Shown here: in pieces, positions 53,533 to 62,796 of the stretch | How positions within the stretch are numbered: position 1 is the stretch's first letter | How the letters are laid out: every line of letters starts with the position of its first letter | NCBI GenBank assembly: GCA_021155905.1 | Contig: JAJNBG010000019.1 | Coordinates: 1 to 62,796 of the forward strand | DNA: 62,796 bases | Direction of reading: 5' to 3' | From: Bacteroidota bacterium | GTDB taxonomy: Bacteria > Bacteroidota > Bacteroidia > B-17B0 > Aurantibacillaceae | Notes under the pieces: model-generated | The model's input: the letters and a program-made list of their open reading frames with translations, nothing else | What the model was told of the DNA's origin: nothing | The model's database searches: none | Position numbers and translations under genes: made by a program

Positions 53533-54996
53533 ATGAAATTATTAAGCGACATACTATATAAAACACGAATGGAAGAGATCGTTGGTTCCACCAATGTGGC
53601 CATCTCTTCGGTAACCTTCGATTCGCGCAAAGTAAAGAAAGATTCTTTATTCATTGCTACCAGAGGAACTGCCTCTGACGGCCATCACTATATTGAACTG
53701 GCTATTGAAAGTGGTGCGGTGGCGGTTGTTTGTGAAGATTTACCTGAAACTTTAAAAGAGAATGTCACTTATGTGAAGGTGCTTGATTCTTCAGCTTCTT
53801 TAGGACATATTGCCTGCAACTATTTTGATAATCCTTCAGAGAAATTAAAACTTGTTGGGATTACCGGAACCAATGGAAAAACCACAACGGTTACTCTGTT
53901 ATTTAATTTATTCAGGGGACTGGGATATAATGTTGGATTATTATCTACCGTAGAGAATAAAATCAACAACACAGTTATTCCTTCTACGCATACCACTCCC
54001 GATGCCTTAGCATTGAACGAACTTTTAGCCAAAATGGTTGAAGCGGGTTGCCAGTATGCGTTTATGGAAGTAAGTTCGCATGCCATCGTTCAACACCGCA
54101 TTACCGGATTAAAATTTACCGGTGCAGCTTTCTCGAATATCACACACGATCATCTGGATTACCACAAAACATTTGAAGAATACATTCGTGCGAAAAAATT
54201 ATTTTTTGACAATCTGCAGGATGACGCTTTTGCCTTAACCAATAAGGACGACCGCAATGGCATGGTGATGCTGCAAAATACTAAAGCCAAAAAATATACT
54301 TACGGCCTAAAATCAATTGCTGACTTTAAATGCCGTGTGATTGAAAACCATTTGAACGGCCTATTATTAAGCATTGACAACCAGGAAGTGTGGGTAAAAT
54401 TAATTGGTTCTTTTAATGCGTATAACGTACTGGTCGTTTATGCAATTTCCTTATTATTAAAACAGGATAAGGTATCCGTATTAACAACCCTGAGTAACCT
54501 GAATTCAGTAGAAGGTCGCTTTCAATATCTTAAATCTAAAAATGGCATCGTTGCTATTGTCGATTACGCTCATACGCCTGATGCTTTGAAAAATGTTTTA
54601 GAAACGATTAAAGATATCCGCACAGGAAACGAACAGGTGATCACCCTGGTTGGCTGTGGCGGCGACAGGGACGCGGCAAAACGTCCGATCATGGCACAGA
54701 TTGCCTGTGAGTACAGCAACAAAATTATTTTAACCAGTGATAATCCCCGCAGCGAAAATCCGGAAGATATTTTAAACCAAATGCAATCGGGCATCAACCC
54801 AAGTGACGCAAAAAAAACATTGCGCATCAGCGACCGGAAAGAAGCAATCAGAACAGCCGTAGCATTTGCCAAAGAAGGTGATATCATCTTAGTGGCTGGC
54901 AAAGGTCATGAAAAATACCAGGAGATAAGTGGAGTGAAACATCCCTTCGATGATTTCGAAATTGTAAAAGAAAACTTTAAAACACTAGAGATATAA
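53533..54996 (+). CDS. murE: UDP-MurNAc-L-Ala-D-Glu:meso-diaminopimelate ligase
   Basis: The enzyme adds the third residue of the peptidoglycan stem peptide. The 487 residues hold the P-loop [13 protein letters not shown] around 109-121, [25 protein letters not shown] and the C-terminal [15 protein letters not shown]. The selectivity motif DNPR is at 403-406, which marks meso-diaminopimelate rather than lysine as substrate. The ATG at 53533 lies 5 nt after a 29-bp repeat, so a new promoter between ftsI and murE is possible. Confidence 0.97.
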   Translation: MKLLSDILYKTRMEEIVGSTNVAISSVTFDSRKVKKDSLFIATRGTASDGHHYIELAIESGAVAVVCEDLPETLKENVTYVKVLDSSASLGHIACNYFDNPSEKLKLVGITGTNGKTTTVTLLFNLFRGLGYNVGLLSTVENKINNTVIPSTHTTPDALALNELLAKMVEAGCQYAFMEVSSHAIVQHRITGLKFTGAAFSNITHDHLDYHKTFEEYIRAKKLFFDNLQDDAFALTNKDDRNGMVMLQNTKAKKYTYGLKSIADFKCRVIENHLNGLLLSIDNQEVWVKLIGSFNAYNVLVVYAISLLLKQDKVSVLTTLSNLNSVEGRFQYLKSKNGIVAIVDYAHTPDALKNVLETIKDIRTGNEQVITLVGCGGDRDAAKRPIMAQIACEYSNKIILTSDNPRSENPEDILNQMQSGINPSDAKKTLRISDRKEAIRTAVAFAKEGDIILVAGKGHEKYQEISGVKHPFDDFEIVKENFKTLEI

Positions 54997-54997
54997 C

Positions 54998-56266
54998 ATG
55001 TTTTACTACCTATTCCAATACTTAGACCAACACTTTAACTTTCCGGGAGCGGGAGTGTTCCAATATATCTCATTCAGGGCAGCTTTAGCCTTGTTAACCT
55101 CATTGATCATATCCATGGTGTTTGGTAAACGTATTATCAATTACATCCGCAAAAAACAAATAGGAGAAACGATCAGGGAGTTGGGACTTGAAGGGCAAAA
55201 TGAAAAAGCAGGCACTCCTACCATGGGTGGTTTGATCATTCTTGCGGCGATCATCATTCCGACTTTATTATTTGCCAAAGTTTTTAATGTCTATATCGTG
55301 CTCATGCTAATTTCAACTGTATGGCTGGGAAGCATTGGTTTCATGGACGACTACATTAAGGTCTTCAAAAAAAACAAAGAAGGCTTACAGGGAAAATTTA
55401 AAGTAGTCGGGCAAATAGGAATTGGCTTATTAGTGGGCGCTGTATTTTATTTTCACCCGGATGTTGTGATTAAGGAGCGTGTAACTGCGAATCAGCAAGC
55501 GGCTTATTCTTTTGATGAAGCCATCAGCGGTCAAAAAGACCTGACGATTCCGAAATATGCGGCGGTCCCCACCAAAACCATCAAGACCACCATTCCATTT
55601 GTGAAAAATAATGAGTTTGATTATGTAAGCATTCTATCCTTCATGGGTGATAATGCGCAAAAATATGGTTGGCTAATTTTTATCCCGATTGTGATTCTAA
55701 TAGTGACAGCTGTATCCAATGGCGCCAATATAACCGACGGAATTGATGGATTAGCAGCTGGAACCAGTGCCATTATTGGTGCCACTTTAGGGATTTTAGC
55801 ATACGTAAGTGGTAACACGGTTTTCGCTGATTACCTCAATATTATGTACATACCAAACACAGGTGAACTTGTTGTCTTCATGGCTGCCTTCGTTGGAGCC
55901 TGTGTTGGGTTCTTGTGGTACAATGCATTTCCCGCGCAGGTATTCATGGGTGATACAGGAAGTCTCGCTATCGGGGGAATCATTGCCGTATTCGCTATCG
56001 CCATCCGTAAAGAATTACTGATTCCAATTTTATGCGGAATCTTTTTAGTAGAAAATGTATCCGTAATTCTCCAGGTCTATTACTTCAAATACCAGAAGAA
56101 AAAACACGGATTAGAATTCGCCAAAGCCAATCGTTTATTTAAAATGGCGCCTCTGCACCATCATTACCAAAAATCAGGTTTCCATGAGTCAAAAATTGTC
56201 ATGCGTTTTTTCATTATCGGAATTATGCTGGCTGCCCTCACGATTGTAACATTAAAATTAAGATAA
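54998..56266 (+). CDS. mraY: Phospho-MurNAc-pentapeptide transferase
   Basis: This integral membrane enzyme makes lipid I from UDP-MurNAc-pentapeptide and undecaprenyl phosphate. The 422-residue protein has about ten membrane segments and the catalytic aspartates in [13 protein letters not shown] and [16 protein letters not shown]. The basic loop [13 protein letters not shown] near the end is typical. It is longer than the roughly 360-residue E. coli enzyme, with an insertion after the fourth helix region (about 150-205), as is common in Bacteroidota. It starts 1 nt after the murE stop. Confidence 0.97.
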   Translation: MFYYLFQYLDQHFNFPGAGVFQYISFRAALALLTSLIISMVFGKRIINYIRKKQIGETIRELGLEGQNEKAGTPTMGGLIILAAIIIPTLLFAKVFNVYIVLMLISTVWLGSIGFMDDYIKVFKKNKEGLQGKFKVVGQIGIGLLVGAVFYFHPDVVIKERVTANQQAAYSFDEAISGQKDLTIPKYAAVPTKTIKTTIPFVKNNEFDYVSILSFMGDNAQKYGWLIFIPIVILIVTAVSNGANITDGIDGLAAGTSAIIGATLGILAYVSGNTVFADYLNIMYIPNTGELVVFMAAFVGACVGFLWYNAFPAQVFMGDTGSLAIGGIIAVFAIAIRKELLIPILCGIFLVENVSVILQVYYFKYQKKKHGLEFAKANRLFKMAPLHHHYQKSGFHESKIVMRFFIIGIMLAALTIVTLKLR

Positions 56267-56272
56267 CATAAA

Positions 56273-57619
56273 TTGAACAAACGAATTGTCATATTAGGTA
56301 GCGGCGAAAGCGGAATTGGCAGTGCAATATTAGCACAGTCAAAAGGCTTCACCGTGTTCGTCTCCGACAAGGGTTTGATCAAAGAAAAATATAAAAACGA
56401 ACTTATCAGCAATAACATTCCTTTTGAAGAAGGAATGCATACGGAAGATCTCATTCTGAATGCCGCTGAAATTATTAAAAGTCCTGGCATTCCGGACAAA
56501 GTTGAACTGATCAAAAAAGCAAAAGAAAAAAACATACCGGTGATTTCTGAAATAGAATTTGCAGGAAGGTATACAAACGCTAAAACTATTTGTATTACCG
56601 GGAGTAATGGAAAAACCACTACGACAATGCTGACTTATCACATCCTGCAAAAAGCCGGATATAATGTGGGTTTAGGCGGTAATGTCGGAAAGAGTTTTGC
56701 TTACCAGGTTGCAAAAGAGAATTTTGACTACTATGTTTTAGAACTAAGCAGCTTTCAACTGGACGGTATGTTTGATTTTAAAGCAGATGTTGCCGTCTTA
56801 TTAAATATTACACCCGATCATTTAGACCGTTACGATTACAAATTTGAGAATTACGTGGCCTCAAAATTTCGTATTACTCAAAACCAGACAAAAGGAGATG
56901 CTTTTATCTATTGTGCCGATGACACTGTGGTAGAAGATTTTATGAAGCATGCAGAAATCAAAGCAGAACTGGTTCCATTCAGCATCAAAAAAACAATTGA
57001 AGGAAACGGCGCCTTCTTACAAAACAATGAAATAACCCTTAATTATAATAATAACCCTAAACCCTTAATTATGACCCTAGAACAATTGGCTCTTGCAGGT
57101 AAACATAACGTTTACAACTCCATGGCTGCCTCTTTAGCAGCGCGTATCGTTGACATACGCAAAGACATCATCCGCGAAAGTTTGGAAGATTTCGTGAATG
57201 TAGAACACCGTTTGGAATTTGTTGCCTCTATTAACGGCATTGAATTCATCAACGATTCTAAAGCTACTAACATTAATTCAACCTGGTACGCATTAGAAAG
57301 TATGCAAAAACCAACTGTATTGATCCTAGGCGGACAAGATAAAGGAAATAACTACGATGAGTTAATTGATCTTGTAAAAGAAAAAGTGAAAGCAATTGTT
57401 TGCCTGGGTGTTGACAATAAAAAAATTATCAAAGCTTTTAAAGGTTCTGTTGAGACAATTATGGAAGCAGGTTCTGCCGGAGAAGCAGTGGCCATGTGCT
57501 ACAAGTTAGCTACAAAAGGAGATGCTGTTTTGTTGTCTCCAGCATGTGCGAGCTTTGACCTATTTGAAAATTATGAAGACAGAGGTGTTCAATTTAAAAC
57601 TGCTGTAAGGGGACTATAA
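56273..57619 (+). CDS. murD: UDP-MurNAc-L-alanine:D-glutamate ligase (TTG start)
   Basis: The enzyme adds D-glutamate to UDP-MurNAc-L-Ala. All three domains are present in 448 residues. The N-terminal domain has VILGSGESGIGSA. The ATPase domain has the P-loop TGSNGKTTTT at 109-118 and TPDHLDRYDYKFENY. The C-terminal domain has the invariant H312-R313, NDSKATN from 327 and SPACASFDLFENYEDRG. The start is a TTG at 56273, 6 nt after the mraY stop. A free-standing duplicate of its C-terminal domain follows 2 nt downstream. Confidence 0.96.
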   Translation: MNKRIVILGSGESGIGSAILAQSKGFTVFVSDKGLIKEKYKNELISNNIPFEEGMHTEDLILNAAEIIKSPGIPDKVELIKKAKEKNIPVISEIEFAGRYTNAKTICITGSNGKTTTTMLTYHILQKAGYNVGLGGNVGKSFAYQVAKENFDYYVLELSSFQLDGMFDFKADVAVLLNITPDHLDRYDYKFENYVASKFRITQNQTKGDAFIYCADDTVVEDFMKHAEIKAELVPFSIKKTIEGNGAFLQNNEITLNYNNNPKPLIMTLEQLALAGKHNVYNSMAASLAARIVDIRKDIIRESLEDFVNVEHRLEFVASINGIEFINDSKATNINSTWYALESMQKPTVLILGGQDKGNNYDELIDLVKEKVKAIVCLGVDNKKIIKAFKGSVETIMEAGSAGEAVAMCYKLATKGDAVLLSPACASFDLFENYEDRGVQFKTAVRGL

Positions 57620-57621
57620 CC

Positions 57622-58086
57622 ATGAAGGAGAATGCACTCGGTCATAAGACGTTTTCAATTAGCAGAGAAACAGATCACAGTTTTGAATTTGTGGCGACGA
57701 TCAACGATGTAACTTACATCAATGATTCGAAAGCCACCAATGCCAGACAAACTGTGGAGAGCATTAATTCTGTTGATGTTGAAATCGTTCTCATTTTAGG
57801 AGGAGATGACCTGAAAACAGATTATTCATGGTTCACCAATATCAACTACTATAACGTTAAAACCGTTATTTATTTCGGACGACGTTTTCCTGAAATAAAA
57901 AATATTTTTAATAAGCATGTGATGTTGATTGTTGCTGATAATCTGGACAGTGCCGTAGAAGTATCAAAAGCAAAAGCGATTAAGGACCAGGCAGTGTTGT
58001 TTTCGCCTGCTTGTCCAAGCTATGATCCTTTTGATAACTACAAAAACAGGGGGAATAAGTTTAAAGAACTGATATTGAACAGATAA
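57622..58086 (+). CDS. Free-standing MurD C-terminal (Mur ligase domain 3) homologue
   Basis: This 154-residue protein matches only the C-terminal domain of MurD and has no N-terminal or ATPase domain. NDSKATN at 34-40 and SPACPSYDPFDNYKNRG at 128-144 are kept almost as in the MurD encoded next door, as is VLILGGDD. The arginine that is invariant in Mur ligases (H-R in MurD) is replaced by serine (H19-S20). A short unmatched N-terminus (MKENALGHKTFSISRETD) starts at an ATG 2 nt after murD. The frame is intact. It cannot be a ligase alone; a modulator of MurD or a decaying duplicate are the main options. Confidence 0.85.
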   Translation: MKENALGHKTFSISRETDHSFEFVATINDVTYINDSKATNARQTVESINSVDVEIVLILGGDDLKTDYSWFTNINYYNVKTVIYFGRRFPEIKNIFNKHVMLIVADNLDSAVEVSKAKAIKDQAVLFSPACPSYDPFDNYKNRGNKFKELILNR

Positions 58087-58149
58087 AAGATATAGGATGA
58101 GGGATAAAAGAGTCCTTAATCATTTATCATACATCATTAATCAAGCAAA

Positions 58150-59301
58150 ATGAAACAATTCGCATACTTAAAAGGAGATAGAGTCATCTGGGCCATCGTG
58201 TTCCTGTTGTCGCTGCTATCCATTTTAGTGGTATACAGTTCGGTTGTTACATTGGCTCATAAATACAAACAGGGAAATACTGAGGCTTATTTGATAAAGC
58301 ATGCCATCACCATTTTAGGCGGAATCTTTATTATGTACCTCGTTCATAAATTAAAGTACACGCTGTTCTCAAAAATAGCGCAGATCGGTATTTTCTTAGT
58401 GATTCCTCTATTACTGTTCACTTTATTAAAAGGTGTAAGCGCGGGCGAAGCCAGCAGATGGGTTGAAATTCCAGGGTTAGGGTTAACATTTCAATCATCC
58501 GATGTAGCGAAAATCATTTTACTGATTTTTGTGGCACGCACACTCACCATTCGCCAGGGTCAGTTAGAGGATTTCAAATCACTGCTAAAATATTTATTGT
58601 TGCCTGTTGGTTTTATTTGCTTATTGATTTTTCCGGCCAACTTTTCCACTGCAGCTTTATTATTCGCGAACTGTTTATTCTTAATGTTTGTTGGAAGAGT
58701 CAAAGTAAAATTCATAGTATATATTTTAGGGGCCTGCCTTGGATTTGCCTTATTACTTGGAATCACAATATACCAATTCCCTGATCTTATTCCGCGGGGA
58801 GCAACCTGGAAAGCAAGGATAGAAAATTTCAGTAAAGGAGATTCTAAAAGTAATTACCAGAGTGAACAAGCGAAAATTGCGATCGCTACCGGTGGTATCA
58901 TTGGCAAAGGCCCAGGGAACAGTACACAACGTGCATTTCTACCGCAAGCCTCGTCCGATTTTATTTACGCCATCATCATTGAAGAGTATGGTTTGTTCAC
59001 AGGATTTGCGATGTTGTTTTTATACATGATCTTATTATTCAGAGGCATCAGGATCCTGCGGGATTCCGAAAAAACATTCGGTGGTTTGGTGGCAGTAGGA
59101 TTAAGTTTTAGCCTGGTATTCCAGGCACTCATTAATATGGCGGTGGCGGTTAATTTATTCCCTGTAACCGGTCAGCCTTTACCATTAGTGAGTATGGGGG
59201 GAACATCGATCTGGTTTACCTGTATCGCCATTGGTATTATTTTAAGCGTAAGTAAGTCAAACGAAGATGGCCTGAAAGAAAAAGAGGTGATCACAGAATA
59301 A
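58150..59301 (+). CDS. ftsW: SEDS-family septal glycosyltransferase FtsW
   Basis: This is the peptidoglycan polymerase of the divisome, working with FtsI. The 383-residue protein has about ten membrane segments, and family motifs include YSSVVTLAHKYKQGNTEAY, GEASRWVEIPGLGLTFQSSD, SNYQSEQAKIAIATGGIIGKGPGNS (split over about 233-257) and PVTGQPLPLVSMGGTS. A 63-nt gap with short TCATTTATCATACATCATTA repeats precedes it. That gap makes it the loosest junction in the cluster except those before murE and ftsQ. Confidence 0.96.
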   Translation: MKQFAYLKGDRVIWAIVFLLSLLSILVVYSSVVTLAHKYKQGNTEAYLIKHAITILGGIFIMYLVHKLKYTLFSKIAQIGIFLVIPLLLFTLLKGVSAGEASRWVEIPGLGLTFQSSDVAKIILLIFVARTLTIRQGQLEDFKSLLKYLLLPVGFICLLIFPANFSTAALLFANCLFLMFVGRVKVKFIVYILGACLGFALLLGITIYQFPDLIPRGATWKARIENFSKGDSKSNYQSEQAKIAIATGGIIGKGPGNSTQRAFLPQASSDFIYAIIIEEYGLFTGFAMLFLYMILLFRGIRILRDSEKTFGGLVAVGLSFSLVFQALINMAVAVNLFPVTGQPLPLVSMGGTSIWFTCIAIGIILSVSKSNEDGLKEKEVITE

Positions 59302-59303
59302 AC

Positions 59304-60413
59304 ATGAAACCATTAAAAGTCATATTAAGCGGCGGCGGCACGGGAGGACATATTTTCCCGGCAGTTTCCATTGCAAATGAAATAAAAAAATTAGTCCCAC
59401 AGGCTGATATTTTATTTGTTGGCGCTTTAGGCAAAATGGAAATGGAGAAAGTACCCAATGCCGGTTATAAAATTATTGGTGTGCCGATTGCAGGTCTGCA
59501 GCGTAGCTTCTCACTTTCCAATTTGAAATTGCCATTCTTAATTTTGATGAGTCTCTATAGAACTAGAAAAATAATTAAAGATTTTCAACCGGATGTTGTT
59601 GTGGGCACAGGCGGTTACGCATCCGGACCTCTTTTAAAAGCAGCAGTTCATTTTGACGTACCGGCTTTATTACAGGAACAAAATTCATACGCCGGCATTA
59701 CCAATAAATTACTCGCGAAAAGAGCCAGTAAAATTTGTGTCGCCTACGAAGGCATGGAAAAATTCTTTCCAAAAGAAAAGATATTACTCACTGGTAATCC
59801 GGTTCGCCAGGATCTGAAAAATGTGAAGCAACTGCGCCATGAGGCATTGAACTTTTTCAAACTCAGCCCTGATAAAAAAGTCATTTTGGTAATTGGTGGA
59901 AGCCTTGGAGCAAGAACAATCAATTTAGCTGTTGGTGTTGGGCTCCAAAAATTAATAGAGAATAATATTCAGCTGATCTGGCAAACCGGTAAAGGATATT
60001 ACACTACTGCAAAGCAGCAAACAGAAATGCATTCTGATAAGCAATTGTATGCTATGGAATTTATTTCCCGGATGGATCTGGCCTATGCAGCGGCTGATAT
60101 TGTGATTTCAAGAGCGGGCGCAAGCTCGGTGTCTGAACTTTGTAACATTGGAATACCGAGTATTTTGGTGCCGTCTCCGAATGTGGCGGAAGATCATCAA
60201 ACTAAAAATGCCATGGCATTAGTTAATAAACAAGCGGCATTGTTAGTCAGGGATGATGAAGCGCAAAGCACCCTGATTCATACCGCTATTGCTCTGCTCA
60301 ATAATACCGCTCAGCAGGTTACCTTAACCAACAACATAAGTTCTCTGGCTTTCCAGGATTCTGCAAATGTAATTGCACTTGAAGTTTTAAAATTAGCCAA
60401 CTATAGCTTGTAA
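59304..60413 (+). CDS. murG: UDP-GlcNAc:lipid I N-acetylglucosaminyltransferase
   Basis: The enzyme makes lipid II at the inner face of the membrane. The 369 residues begin with the glycine-rich motif ILSGGGTGGHIFPAVSIA and include VGTGGYASGPLLKAA, ALLQEQNSYAGITNKLLAKRA, VIGGSLGARTIN and the acceptor-proximal SRAGASSVSELCNIG. It starts 2 nt after ftsW, and its stop overlaps the murC start by one base (TAATG). Confidence 0.97.
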   Translation: MKPLKVILSGGGTGGHIFPAVSIANEIKKLVPQADILFVGALGKMEMEKVPNAGYKIIGVPIAGLQRSFSLSNLKLPFLILMSLYRTRKIIKDFQPDVVVGTGGYASGPLLKAAVHFDVPALLQEQNSYAGITNKLLAKRASKICVAYEGMEKFFPKEKILLTGNPVRQDLKNVKQLRHEALNFFKLSPDKKVILVIGGSLGARTINLAVGVGLQKLIENNIQLIWQTGKGYYTTAKQQTEMHSDKQLYAMEFISRMDLAYAAADIVISRAGASSVSELCNIGIPSILVPSPNVAEDHQTKNAMALVNKQAALLVRDDEAQSTLIHTAIALLNNTAQQVTLTNNISSLAFQDSANVIALEVLKLANYSL

Positions 60414-61825
60414 TGAATGTATTAGACTATAAACTTTACTATTTTCTGGGTGTCGGCGGCATTGGCATGAGTGCTTTAGCACGGTATTTTAATCATTACG
60501 GAAAACCGGTTCATGGCTATGATAAAACTTCCACTGTGTTAACATCACAATTACAGGCCGAAGGAATCTCCATTCATTTTAACGAAGACGAAGAACTGGT
60601 GAAGGAATTATTTGCCAATTATAAAAAAGAGGAGATTCTTGTCATTTACACCCCTGCTGTTCCCAAAGAACATAGAGAGTTGATCTATCTACAAAGCACA
60701 GGATACAAACTTCAAAAACGCGCCTGGGTATTGGGTGAAATCACTAAACAATTTCGCACGATTGCTATTGCGGGCACGCATGGAAAAACTACTACCACTA
60801 CCCTTGTCACTCATATTTTAAAAACTGCAGGGATCGAATGTTTCGCATTTTTAGGCGGCATTTCACAAAACTATCATACCAATTTGCTGCTGGGCGATGC
60901 CTCTGACAAAGACGCAATCGTCGTTGTAGAAGCAGATGAATACGATCGTTCCTTCTTAACATTATATCCCTACATCACCGTAATCACAAGCGTTGACGCC
61001 GATCACCTGGACATTTATGGTGACACTAACTCGATGCATTTAACCTATACGCAATTTGCTTACCAGGTTCAAAAAGATGGTTTTCTGATTGTTAAAAAAA
61101 ATGTTGATAACGATTTGAACCTCAACGTCAAACGCCTTATCTACTCACTAAATTTAGATACTGAATATTCTGCCGATTCTATTCATATTACGGATGGTGA
61201 GTTTTGTTACAACATCAACAGCCCGATAGAGTCTGTAAGTGATGTAGCCATTGGGTTACCAGGCTTGCACAATGTGGAAAATTCAATTGCAGCCGTTGCG
61301 GTTGCACAACAATTAGGTATCAAAGGCGATGTGATCAACAAAGCCTTGCGTTCTTTTAAAGGAGTGAAACGAAGATTTGATTACCGTGTAAAAACGAAAT
61401 CGGTCGTATACATAGATGACTACGCCCATCACCCGGAGGAATTGAAAGCTGCCATTACGGCTGCCAAACAATTGTACCCGGATAAAAAAGTGACAGGCAT
61501 CTTTCAACCACATCTGTTTTCACGTACGAGAGATTTCGCAGATGGTTTTGCTGAAAGTCTGGATCTGCTGGATGTTTGTGTGTTATTGGAAATCTATCCG
61601 GCGCGTGAACAACCGATTGAGGGAATCAATTCGCAGATGCTGTTAGACAAAATGAAAAGCGTAAACAAGTTTTTAGTAAAAAAAGAAAACGTGGTCGGTT
61701 TTTTAAAAATGCATCCGCCGGAAGTGGTAATGACTTTAGGAGCAGGAGACATTGATAGTTTGATTGAACCGATTGAGAAGATGTTGAAGGAAGGGATTGA
61801 GGGATTGAAGGGACAGAAGAGATAA
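60413..61825 (+). CDS. murC: UDP-MurNAc:L-alanine ligase
   Basis: The enzyme adds the first residue of the stem peptide. The 470 residues carry the N-terminal FLGVGGIGMSALARYFNHYG, the P-loop AGTHGKTTTTTLVTHIL, VVEADEYDRSFL, VDADHLDIYGD and YIDDYAHHPEELKAA in the C-terminal domain. The last residues (KEGIEGLKGQKR) form a short basic tail. It is tightly coupled to murG by a 1-nt overlap. A 120-nt spacer with a repeat separates it from ftsQ. Confidence 0.97.
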   Translation: MNVLDYKLYYFLGVGGIGMSALARYFNHYGKPVHGYDKTSTVLTSQLQAEGISIHFNEDEELVKELFANYKKEEILVIYTPAVPKEHRELIYLQSTGYKLQKRAWVLGEITKQFRTIAIAGTHGKTTTTTLVTHILKTAGIECFAFLGGISQNYHTNLLLGDASDKDAIVVVEADEYDRSFLTLYPYITVITSVDADHLDIYGDTNSMHLTYTQFAYQVQKDGFLIVKKNVDNDLNLNVKRLIYSLNLDTEYSADSIHITDGEFCYNINSPIESVSDVAIGLPGLHNVENSIAAVAVAQQLGIKGDVINKALRSFKGVKRRFDYRVKTKSVVYIDDYAHHPEELKAAITAAKQLYPDKKVTGIFQPHLFSRTRDFADGFAESLDLLDVCVLLEIYPAREQPIEGINSQMLLDKMKSVNKFLVKKENVVGFLKMHPPEVVMTLGAGDIDSLIEPIEKMLKEGIEGLKGQKR

Positions 61826-61885
61826 AAGAGATTGCAAGGATGTAAGCGAACTACGAGACAAAAGGGAAGAAAGTAACAAATACAT

Positions 61886-61914
61886 TGTCAGTTCGAGCGA
61901 AGTCGAGAACAAAC
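61886..61914. repeat. 29-bp repeat, copy 2 (upstream of ftsQ)
   Basis: It is identical over 29 bp to the copy upstream of murE at 53499-53527. It ends 33 nt before the ftsQ ATG. The TTG inside it at 61885 is in frame with ftsQ but lies in repeat DNA, so it is unlikely to be the start. Confidence 0.85.
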
Positions 61915-61947
61915 TCTTTTACTCTGTGTGTTGAAAGAAACAAAAAA

Positions 61948-62760
61948 ATGAAAAAAATTAATTTTAAGAAAATATTTACCATCGTTCTTTGGATTATTGG
62001 ATTATCAGGCCTGATGGCTTCTTTAGCGTTTGCTACCGGCAAGGAAAAAGAAGTCGTTGCCGAAAACGTTCTAGTATCTGTGAATAATACCGATATCAAT
62101 ACGTTTATTGATGAAGAAGACGTAAAAGAATTTTTCAGCGAAAGAAACGACGCCATTCTTAACACGCCCATTAAAAATATTGATGTGAACAGTTTGGAAA
62201 AAGCGTTGAACTCTCATCCTGCAGTTGAAAATGCAGATATTGCAGTAGATGTCAACGGAGATATTACGATTGATGTGACCCAGCGAACACCATTGGTTCG
62301 TGTGATGAACAGCGACGGAGAAAGCTATTACATCGACAATCAATCGAAGCTAATGCCACTCAGCGACAAGTTCACAGCACGCGTATTGATTGCAACCGGA
62401 AACATCAACGAACCGTTTGCGACCCGTTACCAGTTTTCGGCAAAAGCCATTGCGAAAAACGCTTTGTTCAGCCAGGTAAGTGTGCTGGATGACATTTATG
62501 CGATCTCTGACTTCATTGCCAAGGATTCTGTTTTAGCAAGCCTGATACATCAAATTAATGTAACGAATGATAAAGAACTGGAGTTATACCCTTCGATTGG
62601 AAATCATAAAATAGTTTTCGGTGAAGCAAAAGACTTCCAGGAAAAGTTCGACAAGCTGAAATTATTTTACACCGAAGGATTGAACAAAACCGATGGCTGG
62701 AACAAATATTCCACCATCAATATAAAATATAAGAACCAAGTGGTTTGCACTAAAAAATAA
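61948..62760 (+). CDS. ftsQ: FtsQ-like division protein
   Basis: FtsQ is a bitopic divisome scaffold. The ATG at 61948 gives MKKINFKKIFTIVLWIIGLS, a short basic cytoplasmic start leading into one membrane helix (TIVLWIIGLSGLMASLAFAT). A POTRA-like region follows (VSVNNTDINTFIDEEDVKEFF, with SLEKALNSHPAVENADIAVDVNGDI over about 92-116). The 270-residue length and its place between murC and the ftsA position support the call. Confidence 0.9.
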   Translation: MKKINFKKIFTIVLWIIGLSGLMASLAFATGKEKEVVAENVLVSVNNTDINTFIDEEDVKEFFSERNDAILNTPIKNIDVNSLEKALNSHPAVENADIAVDVNGDITIDVTQRTPLVRVMNSDGESYYIDNQSKLMPLSDKFTARVLIATGNINEPFATRYQFSAKAIAKNALFSQVSVLDDIYAISDFIAKDSVLASLIHQINVTNDKELELYPSIGNHKIVFGEAKDFQEKFDKLKLFYTEGLNKTDGWNKYSTINIKYKNQVVCTKK

Positions 62761-62764
62761 GTTT

Positions 62765-62796
62765 ATGGACAATAAACAAACACAAAAGAAAATGCC
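62765..62796 (+). CDS. ftsA: Start of next gene, probably ftsA, cut by window edge
   Basis: Only about ten codons (MDNKQTQKKMP) are visible from the ATG at 62765, 4 nt after the ftsQ stop. The identity rests purely on the usual gene order of the cluster (ftsQ, ftsA, ftsZ), since the visible residues are not diagnostic. Confidence 0.5.
   Translation, partial: MDNKQTQKKM

Noticed and set aside
61885..61947. TTG at 61885 as the ftsQ start
   Set aside because: It falls inside the 29-bp repeat, and the added residues are encoded by repeat DNA. The ATG at 61948 gives a normal membrane-protein start.
1..62796. tRNA, rRNA, insertion sequence or prophage genes
   Set aside because: I looked in the intergenic gaps and among the proteins and saw no cloverleaf-like sequence, transposase, integrase or phage structural gene. 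A covariance-model search would be needed to exclude small RNAs.

Overview
The window is a chromosomal segment of a member of the Bacteroidota. The evidence is AT-rich DNA, many lipoproteins whose acylated cysteine is followed by Lys-Lys, TonB-dependent and other outer-membrane barrels, a DUF5606 protein, promoter elements of the TAnnTTTG type, and a Bacteroidota-type division and cell-wall cluster. I cannot assign it below phylum. MurE carries the DNPR motif of meso-diaminopimelate enzymes. I saw no tRNA, rRNA, insertion sequence, prophage or CRISPR array.

Left part (1-31 kb). Class Ia ribonucleotide reductase (nrdB, then the edge-truncated nrdA) is read leftward. It is followed by a DUF5606 gene, an M3 oligopeptidase and a lipoprotein gene. 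A cyanophycin locus comes next: cphA (synthetase) and cphB (cyanophycinase) are divergent, and the iaaA isoaspartyl dipeptidase gene converges on cphB. Together they encode synthesis, depolymerisation and dipeptide hydrolysis of a nitrogen-storage polymer. iaaA is also the last gene of a leftward run of three tandem paralogous lipoprotein genes, a small barrel gene and a di-haem cytochrome c peroxidase gene. Then follow an AsmA-like protein with an unclear start codon, an UPF0316 membrane protein, a half-size TauE/SafE protein, a large TolB-like/Omp85-like outer-membrane protein, an MBL hydrolase, a YyaL-type thioredoxin-fold protein and lysS.

Middle part (31-49 kb). This holds corA, an amidohydrolase, mrp-lysC, gatA, tatA, methylmalonyl-CoA epimerase and an APC permease. 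The most distinctive block is a leftward iron- or metal-acquisition-like locus of DUF4856 lipoprotein, imelysin-like lipoprotein, HTTM membrane protein and TonB-dependent receptor. Two promoters in it carry the same unusual palindrome, YATACC-N8-GGTATR, each exactly 21 bp upstream of a -7 position. The last three genes overlap by 8 nt with non-ATG starts. A DUF6340 lipoprotein, ispF and an acyltransferase follow.

Right part (49.4 kb to the end). This is the division and cell-wall cluster, read rightward: mraZ, rsmH, ftsL, ftsI, murE, mraY, murD, an extra gene, ftsW, murG, murC, ftsQ and the first codons of a gene in the ftsA position. It is preceded by four 10-bp-phased TGG boxes that look like a MraZ operator. 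The extra gene encodes a free-standing copy of the MurD C-terminal domain, which is not a normal member of this cluster.

Several intergenic repeats are scattered through the window. They include an inverted pair of 40-bp units, three copies of a GTCATGCTGAA-type element, and two identical 29-bp elements in front of murE and ftsQ.
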